DNA from: Pyropia haitanensis
Taxonomy: Eukaryota > Rhodophyta > Bangiophyceae > Bangiales > Bangiaceae
NCBI GenBank assembly: GCA_008729055.1
Contig: SDUX01000010.1
Coordinates: 1,240,001 to 1,304,000, forward strand
DNA: 64,000 nt
Direction: 5' to 3'
This document shows, one piece after another, positions 20,806-31,654 of the stretch. Each line of letters starts with the position of its first letter. Position 1 is the stretch's first letter. The position numbers and the translations under genes are program-made. The notes beneath the pieces are model-generated. The model saw only the letters and a program-made list of their open reading frames with translations, was not told where the DNA came from and ran no database searches.

Positions 20806-21052
20806 CCTCTCCCCCTTCCTCCTCCCTTCTCTCCCTCTTCCCCCTCCCTTCTCTCCCCCTTCCCCCCCCTTCTCTCCCCCTTCCCCCCGCCTTCTCTCCC
20901 CCTTCCCCCCCCTTCTCTCCCCCTTCCCCCCCCTTCTCTCCCCCTTCCCCCCTTTTCTCTCCCCCTTCCCCCCCCCTTCTCTCCCTCTTTCCCCCGCCTT
21001 CTCTCCCCCTTTCCCCCGCCTTCTCTCCCCCTTCCCCCCCTTTTCTCTCCCC
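20806..21052 (+). repeat. Polypyrimidine minisatellite just upstream of the xanthine dehydrogenase start
   Basis: About eleven copies of a 20-22-bp unit built around CTTCTCTCCCCCTTCCCC run up to a poly-C tract and a CACAG at 21068-21072. The + strand is almost purely C and T. It may act as promoter or 5'-leader sequence, or as the polypyrimidine tract of a leader intron. Confidence 0.7.
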
Positions 21053-21106
21053 CCCCCCCCCCCCCCTCACAGGCGCCACCTCTTCCCTCCCTGCCGTCCC
21101 AAGGCG

Positions 21107-21332
21107 ATGGCGGCTCTGGCGGCGGCCGCCACCGGCGGCAGGGCACCCCCCCCCCCCCCCCCCCCCTCCCCCCGCCCGCTCCTCTTCTACGTCAATGGCC
21201 ACCGCCACGCGGTGCGCGCGCCCGACGCCAACATGACGCTCCTCACCTACCTCCGCACCGTCGCGGGCGTGACGGGCGCCAAGCTCGGCTGCGGCGAGGG
21301 CGGCTGCGGCGCGTGTACGGTCGTCGTGTCGA

Positions 21333-21368
<36 letters not shown>

Positions 21369-24300
21369 GAGCCGCGGCGTCGAGAGGGGGGGAGGTGCCG
21401 CCGGCGGTGGTGGCCGCGCCGCCGCGGGTCGTCCACGCGGCGGTCAATGCGTGCCTCGCGCCGCTGCCGTCGGTGGATGGGTGCGCGGTGACGACCGCCG
21501 AGGGGCTGGGCGGGGGGCTGTTCCGTCGGGGGGGGGCGGAGGGGGCGTCCTGCCCGGACAGCACCCGCTGCAGTCGCGGTGATGGCGGCGGTGGTGGTGG
21601 TGGTGGTGGTGGTGGTGGTGGTGGTGGTGGCGGTGGTGGTGGCGGTGGCGGCGGCGGCGGCGGCTACGGGGCACCCCCGCCCCTGGATGGCGTGCAGGCG
21701 GCCATGGCGGCGGGCCACGCCGCGCAGTGCGGGTTTTGTACGCCGGGCATTGTCTGCGCCGCGCGGGCGCTGTGGTGGGACCGCGCCGAGGCGGCCGCGG
21801 CGGCAGCTGCAGCAGGGGCGGCGGGTGGGGATGGGGGCGTGCCACCGCCGCCGCCGCCGCTGCTGCCGCCGCCGCCGCCGCCGCCGGTAGGGGTGGTGGA
21901 CATTGAGTCGCTCCTCGACGGCAACCTGTGCCGCTGCACGGGGTATCGGCCCATCTTGGATTCGTTCAAGGCGCTGCTGCCGCCGGCGGGTGCCGACGGC
22001 GGCGCCGCCACGGCGGGCTGCGGGGGGACGGGTGGTGATGGTGCCGGCGGTGGGGCGTGCCGCGGCCAGGCTGGCGGCGCGGCGTACCCCCCCACGGCGC
22101 CGCCGGCCTTCCCGCCCGAGCTGCTCCAGCTGGCCCGCGGCGGCGGCCGTGCCCCCCCACGGCCGCCCCTGTCCGTGGCGGCGACGGCCGTCACGCCCGG
22201 CTGGCTGTCGCCCCGCTCCCTCCGCGCCCTCACCGCCGCGACGGCGGCGGCGCCCGCGGCGGTGCTCGTCGGCGGCGCCACCGAGCTCGCCGTCGAGGCG
22301 CTCGGCGGCCGCCCGCGGCCGGCAGACGCGCCACGTCTGTCACTGGCGGGGGTGGCGGAGCTGCACGCGCTGCGGGTGACGGCCGGCGGGCTGGTCGTGG
22401 GGGGGGCGGCGACGCTCAGCCGTCTGGTCGCGTTTTTGAAAGCCACGGTTGCGGCGCGCGGCGACCGCCGCGGCAGCGGCAGCGGCGGTGGTGGTGGCGG
22501 CGGTGGCGGTAGCGGTGGCGGCGGTGGCGGGACGAGCGCCGCGTCTGCGCTGCTGCGGCAGCTCCGGCGGTTTGCGTCGGTGCAGGTGCGCAACGTGGCG
22601 GCCGTCGGCGGCAACGTTGTGACGGCGAGCCCCATCTCGGACCTCAACCCGGTGTGGATGGCGGCGGGCGCGGTGTTTGTGCTGGCGTCGGCGCCAGCCG
22701 CCGACGGCGGCGGCGGCGGCGGCGACGGCGGTGGCGGCGGTGGCGGCGGCGGTGGCAGCCCGCCGGCGCCCAACGCGACGGCCGCGGCGGCGGCGGCCAT
22801 GGCCGCCGCGGACGCGGCACCCGCGCCGGCGGCGACGGCATCAGCGGACGAGGCGGACGGCTGCGGCGACCTGTGGGCGGGCGTGACGACGCGGCGGGTG
22901 CCCGCGACCGCCTTCTTCACGGCCTACCGCCGCACCGCGGCGCGGCGCGGGGAGGTCCTCGCCGCCATCCTCGTGCCGTGGGCGGCGCCGGGCGAGCACG
23001 TGCACGCGTTCAAGGCGTCACGCCGGCGGGAGGACGACATTGCCATTGTGTCGGCGGGCATCCGCCTGCGCGTGCAGTGGCGGCGGCCGGCGTCGCCGCC
23101 GCCGCCGTCGTCGTTGTCGTCGTCGTCGCCGTCGGCGGTGGCGGCGGCGGCCGACCTGGAGGTAGATGGTGGGGGTGGGTGGACGATTGTCGACGCGGCA
23201 CTCGCGTACGGGGGCATGGCTGCCACGTCGATAACCGCCCCCCGCACGGCGGCGGCGCTCGTCGGTGCCCCCTGGGCGGCGGCCACCCTCCGCGCGGCGC
23301 TCGACACGCTCGCGGCCGAGGTGGCGCTCCCGCCCGGCGTGCCCGGCGGCATGGCCCCGTACCGCGTCGCCGTTGCGGTGTCCTTTCTCGCGCAGGCGTG
23401 GACGCGGACGGCGCTGGCGGTGCGGGGGGGGGGTGGGGAGGGTGCTGCCGCGATGTGGGCGCCCCCGCCGTCCGAGTGGAGCGGCGCGTGGGACGCGGCG
23501 GACGAGGAGGAGGCGCGGGAGGAGGGGGAGGAGGTGGATGGTACGGCGGGGGGGTTGGGCGGCCCGCTCGGGATGGCGCCGACGGAGGCGGCGGCGCCGG
23601 TGTTGACGGCGGCGGGGACTGTGGCGGCGGGGGCGGAGGCTGCGGGGCCGTCTGTGGCAAATGGTGGCGTCCCGCCGATGGCCGTTGAAGGGACGGTTGC
23701 GGACCAGGCTTTGGGGGACGCCGCCGCGGCGGCGGCCGGCGACCCCGCGGGCGGTGCGGCCAAAGCGCCGTTGCCCTCGCCCCCGGTGGACGCGTGGGAG
23801 AATGGGGGTGACCCCGCGCCCGCCGCATGGGAGAATGGGGCGACCACACCCCCTCCCGCTGGTGGCGGCGCCCCCCCCCCCCCTCGTCCGACATCCCCCC
23901 CCCCCCCGGGCGCGCGTCACGCACACGACCCCCCACGGGGGCACCTTCCGGGGCACGCAGGTCTTTGCCGCCACCCCCCCCGCCGCCGCGGCGGTACACG
24001 TGGGCAAGGCCGCCCCCCACGCGGCGGCCGCGTCGCACGTCACCGGCACCGCCGCGTACGTCGACGACCTGCCTCTCCCCGCGCGGGGCCTCCACGGCGC
24101 GCTCGTCCTCTCGGCCCGCCCGCACGCGGCGCTGGTGCGGCTCGATACGGCCGCCGCGGTGGCGGTGCCCGGCGTCGTGCGCGTGCTCACCGCCGCGGAC
24201 GTACCCGGCTCCAACGCGTACGGCGTGACACACGTGACGGACGAGGTGGTGTTTGCACAGTCGGTGGTGACGTGTGTGGGGCAGCCGGTGGGGCTGGTGC

Positions 24301-25325
24301 TGGCCGAGACGGCCGACGCGGCGGCCGCCGCGGCTGCCGCCGTGACGGTCGTGTACGGGGCGGACCTGCCAGCGGTGCTGTCGGTGGAGGCGGCCGTCGC
24401 GGCGGGCGCGTACGTGCCCGGCGTGCCCGTCCACCGCGTCGAGCGCGGCGACGTGGCGGCGGTGTTTGCCGACCCGGCCGCGGCGGGCGCCGCGGTCGTC
24501 ACCGGCACCGTCCGGATTGGCGGCCAGGAGCACTTTTACCTCGAGCCGCAGGGCTCCGTGGCCGTCCCGACTGGGGGCGGCGGCATGGCGGTCACCGCCT
24601 CGACGCAGGCGCCGGGCAAGACGCAGGACGTGGTCGCCACCGTCCTGGGCGTGCCCGCATCGCGGGTGCGCGCGGCGGTGACGCGCATCGGGGGCGGCTT
24701 TGGGGGCAAGGAGACCCGCTCCGTGGGCGTGTCCGCCGCCGCCGCGGTCGGCGCGGCCGTAACGGGGCGGGCGGTCAAGGTGGTGCTCGGGCGGGCGGCG
24801 GATATGGCGTCGAGTGGCACGCGCCACGCGTTCCTCGCCGAGTACAAGGCCGCGTACGTGACGGCGGCGGGGGCGGCTGCCGCGGCTGGCGCCGCCACTG
24901 GCGGGGACGGCGGCGGCGGCGGCGGCGGCGCGGCGACGCGCGGGGGCACGGTCGGCGCGGCTCCCCCCGCCGCCGGCCGCCTCGTCGCGCTGGCCATTGA
25001 CCTCTACTCCAACGCGGGCCACACGGCGGACCTGTCCGTCCCCGTCCTGGACCGGGCGCTCTTCCACCTGGACAACGCGTACGACATCCCCGCGGTGCGC
25101 TTCCACGGCCGCGCGTGCGCGACGCACACGCCGTCGGCGACGGCGTTTCGGGGGTTTGGCGGGCCGCAGGGCATGCTCGTCATGGAGAACGTCATTGACC
25201 ACGTGGCGCGGGCGGTGGGGCGGCCGCCAGAGGCGGTGCGGGCGGTCAACATGTACGGCGGGGTGGCGTGGGACGGCGTTGCCGGCGGCGGCGGTGGCCA
25301 CTCCAGCAGCAGCGACACCAGTGGC

Positions 25326-25385
<60 letters not shown>

Positions 25386-25389
25386 GGCG

Positions 25390-25421
<32 letters not shown>

Positions 25422-27532
25422 GGCAGCGACTCCCCCCCGCCACCCCGCGTCGAGACCCCCTACGGCATGCCCTTTGACCCGTCCAGCCTGCGCGCGTGCT
25501 GGCACACCGCCCTCGCCGACGCTGGCTGGGCCCGCCGCCGCGCCGCGGTCGACGCCTTCAACGCGTCCCACCGGTACCGCAAGCGGGGCCTCGCAGCCAT
25601 CCCGTCCAAGTTTGGCATCGCCTTTACGTTTGTGACGTACAACCAGGCGGCGGCGCTGCTGCACGTGGCCCACGCGGACGGCTCGGTGCTGCTGACGACG
25701 GGCGGCGTGGAGATGGGGCAGGGCCTGCACACCAAGCTCGCGGCGGTGGCGGCGACGGAGCTGGGCATCGAGCCGGCGGACGTGCACGTGGAGGAGACGG
25801 CGAGTGATAAGGTGGCCAACGCGTCGCCGACGGCGGCGTCGGCGTCGTCGGATATGTACGGGATGGCGGTGCGCCACGCGTGCCGGCAGGTGGTGGGGCG
25901 GCTGGCGCCGCTGCGCGCGGAGATGGAGGAGGCGGGGGGGGGGACTGACGAGCCGGTGTGTGGCGCCAAGACCGCCACCGTTGGCGATGGCACGGGTGGT
26001 GGCACTGATGGCGGCGGCGGTGGCGACGGTATCGGCAGCGGCGGCGACGGCGACAGTGGCGACGGCAATGGCGGTGGCGACGGCGACCGCAACGCTGAGC
26101 GTGCCCCCGGTGGCAACCCCATCGCCCGCGTGACGTGGCGGGCGCTCGTGGCGGAGGCCTACGCCCGCCGCGTCAACCTCTCTGCCTATGGCTTTTACCG
26201 CACCCCCCGGCTGGACGCGGTGGACCTGGGCTCCGCCGACGCGGCGCGCCGCCGCGGCTCGCCCTTTTTCTACTGGACGACCGGCGCGGCGGTGGCGGAG
26301 GTGGAGCTGTCCACCCTCACCGGCGGCTGGTCGGCGCGGCGGGTGGACGTCGCGATGGACGCGGGGCGGAGCCTCAACCCGGCGCTCGACGTGGGCCAGA
26401 TTGAGGGCGCGTTTGTGCAGGGCATGGGCTGGTGCACGATGGAGGAGGTGGTGCGGGGGTGCGTGCCGCCGCCGCCGCCGCCGCCGCCGCAACCGCCGTC
26501 CTCGTCGCCGCCGTCGCCGTCACTGGGAGATGGGGGGGCGCAGGGGACGGAGACCGCCGCCGCCACCGCTGTGCCACCGCCGCCGCCGCCGCCGCCGCCG
26601 CCCGGCGGCGCGCACGGGTGGGTGGCGGCGGGCGTGACCGCGACGACCGGGCCGGGCACGTACAAGATCCCTGCCGCGCGGGACATCCCGCGCGACTTTC
26701 GCGTCCGCGTCCTCGACCGGCGGTGCGAGGCGGATACGATCCACTCGAGCAAGGTGCGTGGACGGGGGGGAGTGGCGGAGGGAGGGCGGGGAGCGGGTGG
26801 CTGGTCACCACCGGCGCGCTTGTTCTCGTTTGTTTCTCTCATTGGGGGCGATGCGGTGCGGGTGGGGGCGGTGGCGTGCGCCATGTTGGACTGGGGGGAG
26901 GGGGACGACGGGTTTGCTGGGGGGGGGGCGGCGGTGCGGGGCGGCGTCGGGCCGCGGCGGCCGCGGTCTCCGCGTCGGTGTCCCGTTTGGCGCAAGCACA
27001 CACCGCTCACACGGTTACCGGGTCGGGCGGCACGGGCGTACGCGTCGTCGTCCCTTGTCGCTCCACGGGGTGGCGGCCGCGGGCCGTGTTTGCTTGCCGT
27101 ATGCTTTTGTTCGTCTTTGGGTGCGTCTGCTTCTCCTCCGCCCCCTGTTCTCCCCCCGCGCCCCCTCCCCTGCCGCTGTGCTTCCCCCCCTCCCCCCCCC
27201 ACGCTCCCTCTGCACAGGCGATCGGCGAGCCGCCCCTCTTCCTCGCCGCGTCGGTCTTTTTCGCGCTCAAGGACGCGGTCTACGCGGCGCGCGCCGACGC
27301 CGCCGCGGCCGAGCCGCCCCGACCCGCCCCCGCTACCGACGCGGCCGCCGCCACCGCCGCCGTCGTCGCCGCTGCCAATGGCGCCCGCCCCCCGCCGCGC
27401 GTGCCCCACGTGCGGCTCGACTGCCCCGCGTCGGTGGAGCGCCTGCGCGTGGCGTGCCCCGATGAGTACCTGGAGCGGGTGGGGAGGGCCAACGGGGGGC
27501 GGGAGGTGCCCGCCCCCGACCTCGCCCTCTGA
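21107..27532 (+). CDS. XDH: Xanthine dehydrogenase (molybdenum hydroxylase)
   Basis: Purine catabolism: hypoxanthine to xanthine to urate. The first 2Fe-2S motif 'CGEGGCGACTVVV' is at ~21290-21330, and the second has 'CGFCTPGI' at ~21730 and 'CRCTGYRP' at ~21930. The FAD domain shows 'VLVGGATEL' (22265) and 'VRNVAAVGGNV' (22590). The molybdopterin domain shows 'GGQEHFYLE' (~24520), 'TAFRGFGGPQGML' (~25140), 'GGVEMGQG' (~25700) and the catalytic-Glu segment 'GEPPLFLAASVFF' (~27225). The retained Glu (GGQEHF) and Arg (FRGFGG) favour xanthine dehydrogenase over aldehyde oxidase. One intron is clear (26754-27217, donor GTGCGT, acceptor CACAG). The frame shifts once at paired poly-C runs near 23870-23910. 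About 1,987 residues, against ~1,350 usually, because of Gly/Pro/Ala insertions. No peroxisomal signal is evident (ends 'PDLAL'). Confidence 0.93.
21587..21665 (+). repeat. GGT/GGC trinucleotide repeat coding for poly-Gly inside XDH
   Basis: About 25 glycines are encoded between the two 2Fe-2S motif regions of xanthine dehydrogenase, mostly by GGT, which is unusual in this GGC/GGG-rich genome. Confidence 0.9.
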
Positions 27533-28316
27533 CCGGATGCGCCGCTGGTGGGGGGCAGGGTGGCGGCGGCGGGCGGCTGCGGGCGGCGAGTGGCGGCGGC
27601 GGTCGAGGGGGGGGGGGGGAGGGAGTGGGGCGTGCCCCGACGGCGCGGCCGCCGCCTCTCCAGAGCGGCCGACGCCACCGCGTGGTTGATGTACCGCCCT
27701 TGGCCTCTTGCCGCTGCTCGTCCCGTTGCTCGCACTCCTTCCCCCACGTTAACCCCCGGGTGGTGGGGGGGGTGCGACCGCGGCGTCGGGGCCCCCCGCG
27801 CGGCGGTCGCGTCCGGCCCACGTGCGACCATGTGACCTCGTTTCCCTTTGTTTTTTTTTGGATCCCCCTCGCCGCCGCGCACCCCACAGGTCCAGGCAGG
27901 GCCGCGGGGGGAGGTGGAGACGGTGTCCGTCGTCCAGGCGCTGCCACGCGCCCTCCCCCGCACTGGTGGCCGTGCGGCGGGCCAGCCCGGTCGCCCCCTC
28001 CTCAGCCAGTGGCGCTAAGCTTGTGAGGGGGGCGGCGGGGGGGGTGGGAAGAGCGGCCAACAGCCGACGGCGAGCACCACTTTGCCGCCGCCGTCGCCCT
28101 CCCCCTGTCCTCCCCCTGGAGGCTGGAGCCGGTGCGGTCGTCGTCAAGGCGCTGGCGCGCGCCCTCCCCCACACGCCCGTCCCAGACTGCGGCGGGCCAA
28201 CCCGTCCGGCCCCCCCTCGGCACGTGGCGGCAAGCGGGAGATGGCGGCGGCGTTGGGAAGGGGCGGTGGCGGTGCGACGACCCTCCCCCGCCGCCCCCCC
28301 CCTTCTCCCCTGCCCC
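27533..28316. other. Spacer after xanthine dehydrogenase with a diverged tandem duplication
   Basis: No gene is supported here. A segment around 27900-28030 recurs about 211 bp further on (28110-28240). For example AGGCGCTGCCACGCGCCCTC at 27936 matches a near-copy at 28147. The two copies differ at many positions, so the duplication is old. Confidence 0.5.
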
Positions 28317-29801
28317 TCAGCCCGCACAGTCGGCGATGCAGGCGACAACCCAGCGGCGCACCCCCCCCGCCGCGGCGGCGCCCGACGCTGGCTCCGCCGA
28401 CAGCGGCATGCTGCTGCGCGGCGCGTGGCGGCGCGACGCGGCGGTCGCCGCCGCCGACGCGGGGGTGGCGGCCGCCGGCGCGGGCGTCGAGCGTGGCGCC
28501 CACGGCGTGCCGCCGCCGAGCACGCCGCGCTCGCGCCCCCCCCCCCCCTTCCCCCCCCGACCGACGCGTCGGCCGCGTGGCCCGAGCCGCCGCCGCCGCC
28601 CCACCCACGGAACCGGAGCAGCCGGCTCGACGGCGCGCCGCCGCCGCCGCTGGGCGGCCCCCCCGCGGCTGCCACCGCGGCGGCGGCTGCCGCCGCGTCG
28701 CCGCCGTCGCCGCCGCCGTCGGTCAGCCACAGGCGCTGCGACACGTGCGCGCCGCCGCCGTACGTTGCCGCGTCCGCGTCGGCGGCGGCGGCGGCGGCCG
28801 CCGCCGCGGCGCGGCGGCGGCGCCACGACCCAAACGACGCGTACGAGTGGACGGGCGTGCCGCCGCCGCCGCTGTTGGGGCCGCCGCCGCTGTCCCGGCG
28901 GCCGCCCCGGCCGCCGCCGTCCTTGCCGGCCACGGCGGCCGGGTGCACAGCGACGCCGCCCACGGACGGGGGGCCCCTGCCCGCGGCGCCGGCCAGCAGC
29001 AGGGGGGTGGACGGGAAGGAGCACCGCCGGCAGCTGCCGCCGCTGTCGACGCTGTCGTCAACGGCGTCGCCGCCGCCGCCGCCGCCGCGCGGCGACGGCA
29101 GCGACACCTGCCGGCACGCGGGCGGTGGCGACGGCCGCCGCGGCCGCCGCCGCCGCCGCCGCCGCCCGTCACCGCCGCGGCCGCCGCCGCCGCCTGCGCC
29201 CGGCCGCCGGCCGCCGCCACCGGTCGCCGCGGGGGTACCCGCCGGCACAACGGGGGGGGCCTCTCGAGCGGGCGGTGGGAATCCCCCCCCCCAGCCGCCG
29301 CCCCCCCCCGCGCCCGGCGGCGACCGCCGCACCGGCGGCGGCGACGACGCGGCGGCGGTCGAGCGCGAAAACGCGCCCGACGGCAGCGACTCCACCGGCG
29401 TAAACGGTGAGCCCGCGTAGAGCACCGACGCGCCAAACGAGAGCGCCGCGTCGGCCGCCGATAGCGCCGGCGGCGGGTCGCTGGTGCGGCCGCCCCGCCC
29501 GCCGGCGCTGCTGCTCGGGATGCTGTCGCCGCCCGCAGCCAGGTCGCCGCCGTCCGTGTCGGTGTCGGCGTCGGTGGTCAGGGACGGCGCGCCGCCGCCG
29601 CCGCCGTGGCTGCGCGCCGACCGGCGGGAGGCGGCCGAGCCAAACGACGCGGCGCGGGGGGCGACCGGCGGGTCGGCCGCGCCGTCGGTGGTCGTCGTCC
29701 GGCTGGTGGTGCTGCCGCCGCCGCGGCTACGGCTGCGGCGGTGCGCTTTGTCGGGTGAGGGTGGGGCGGCGGCGCGCCGTCGCCGCCGCCCCGTGCCGTC
29801 C

Positions 29802-29842
<41 letters not shown>

Positions 29843-31466
29843 GTCGCCGTCGCCGCCGTCGTCAGAAGAGGCGTCCGACTCGGTGGCGGTGGCGGCGGCG
29901 GGCCACGCGTCGCCCCACGCGAGCGGCAGCGGCGCCGCCCGCGACGGGCTGCCTCCCCGCCCCCCCCTGCCACCGCCGCCCTCGTGGCGGCGGTGCCGGC
30001 GGACTCGCGCCGCCGCCCCAGGAGGAGGGCTGCCGCGGCCGCCACGCGCATCGGCACCCCCACCCCCACCCTCCCCATCAACGCGACGTGGCGGGGACGC
30101 CCCATCGGCGGCGGCGGCAAGGCCGGCCGCCGCGGCGGGCACGGGCCGCCACCGCGGGGCGGTCCAGTCTGTCTCACGGCAGCCGCCCGGCGAGCGGCGC
30201 CCCCCGGCGGGCGCGGGCGTGTAGGCCGCGCCGGCGGGCGCCGACGCGGGCCGCAGCATCCCGCCGCCGTCGTCGCCGTCGGCGTCACCGGTGGCGCTGC
30301 TCGCGCCGCTCCCAGCGCCCCGCCGGCGGCGGTGGCGGACGGCGCCGAGGCTGGCCGGCTGCCGCTCGTCCCGGTCCTCCTCCCCGCCGCGGCGGCGGCG
30401 GCGCCGCGGCTCACCCCCGCCGCCCGCGGCGCGCCAGGGGGACACGTCCGACTCCCGCCCGCCACCGCCGCCGCCGTCCCCGCGGCCGCCCTCCACGTGC
30501 CACGACCGCACGCGCGCCATCCGCGCCGCCGCGGCGGCGGCGGCGCCCTTGGCCGCCGCCGCTCCCCCCCGGTCGCCGCCGCCACCCCCGCCGCGCCCGC
30601 CGCCGCCCGCTGGTGGCGGCGGCGACGGCGACGCGGGCCACCCCCACGGCACCTCCGCGTCCACGACGCTGTCCTCGGCGTCGGCACCCCCCGGCGAGCG
30701 CCCCCCCCACCCCCCCCTCCCGCCCCGCGACCGCGACCGCGACCGCGAGCCCGACCGCGAGCCCGACCGTGAGGCCGACCGCGAGCGGCGCCGCCGGCGC
30801 GGGCGGGAGCGGGAGCGGCCCGCCGCGCCACGCCGCGGGGACCCGCCGCCCGCCGCGCCGTCGCCACCGGCCGGGCTGCCCGCCCGCCGCGGCCGGCGGC
30901 CGCCGCGGACGGCGGCGACGGCCCAGTCGACGGCGCCGCCGGCGGCGGCGGCCGCGACGGACCGGGGGGAGGAGGTGGACGAGGCGGACGAGTGGCGGCG
31001 GCCGCGGGGGGAGCGCCCGCTCGGCGGGGGCGGGGGGGACGCCGCTACGGGGGGGGGAGTGCTGCCGCCGCCGCCGCGCTTGCGCTCACCGCCACCGCCA
31101 CCGCCGCCGCCGCCGCCATCGCCGCGGTGGCCGCCGCGGCCGTCGCCGTCATCCAACTCGCTGCCGCTGCCGCCGGCGCTGGGGTGGCGGGGGGGAGCGG
31201 CGGTCGTTGCGCGCCGCCCGCGGCTGCGGCTGCGGCCGGCGACCCGGCCGCGCCCGACCGACCGCACCCGCCGCATCGCGTCGCGCGCGGCGGCGGCGGC
31301 GGGGGCGGCGGCGGGGACTGGCGCGCCCGCCGCCCGGGGGGGGTCGTCGCCGTCGCGCCGCCGCCGCGGCCGCCGCTGCCGCCGGTCCTCTTTGGGCGGC
31401 GGCGACCCGGACCGCGACCGCGACGGTGACCGTGACCGCGATGGGGACGGTGACGAGCGGGCGCGC

Positions 31467-31530
<64 letters not shown>

Positions 31531-31654
31531 GCGTCCCCGTCGACGCGTCCCGCCCGCCCCCGCCGCCGGTGCGGCCGCGCGCCGCGGACGACCGCCGCCG
31601 CCGCGCCGCGTCAGCGGCGGCGAGGCCGGTGTGGAAGGGGCCGTCGCGCGCCAT
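28317..31654 (-). CDS. Probable RS-rich low-complexity protein
   Basis: A long frame opens at the Met at 31654 ('MARDGPFHTGLAAAD'). It contains arginine-serine blocks near 31390-31440 and 30720-30790 (SRSGSRSGSRSRSRSR type), acidic Asp/Gly patches, and stretches that read like real protein, such as 'SVLYAGSPFTPVESLP' (~29385-29430) and 'PVHSYASFGSW' (~28830-28860). The frame holds to about 28560, where a poly-C run intervenes; a shifted frame then continues to a TGA at 28317. RS domains are typical of splicing regulators and SRRM-like nuclear scaffold proteins, but I find no RNA-recognition motif and cannot name a family. Both strands are open here because the sequence is so GC-rich, so strand and 3' end are uncertain. 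Confidence 0.4.

Larger units (their letters stand above)
18595..21106. other. Gene-poor interval between polymerase alpha and xanthine dehydrogenase
   Basis: 18.6-19.6 kb is poly-G/poly-C-rich simple sequence that reads as Arg/Pro/Gly/Ala in every frame. 19.63-20.49 kb is clearly richer in A+T and is described separately. 20.5-21.1 kb becomes pyrimidine-rich towards the xanthine dehydrogenase start. I see no supported gene. Confidence 0.4.

Noticed and set aside
20537..21106. Upstream extension of the xanthine dehydrogenase frame
   Set aside because: It translates a polypyrimidine repeat into Pro/Ser/Leu runs with no similarity to the family; the Met at 21107 is just before the first conserved strand.
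21339..21366. Possible CRISPR-like or satellite arrays among GCC/GGC repeats
   Set aside because: These are plain trinucleotide repeats in coding or simple sequence, without spacers; CRISPR arrays are not expected in a eukaryotic nucleus.
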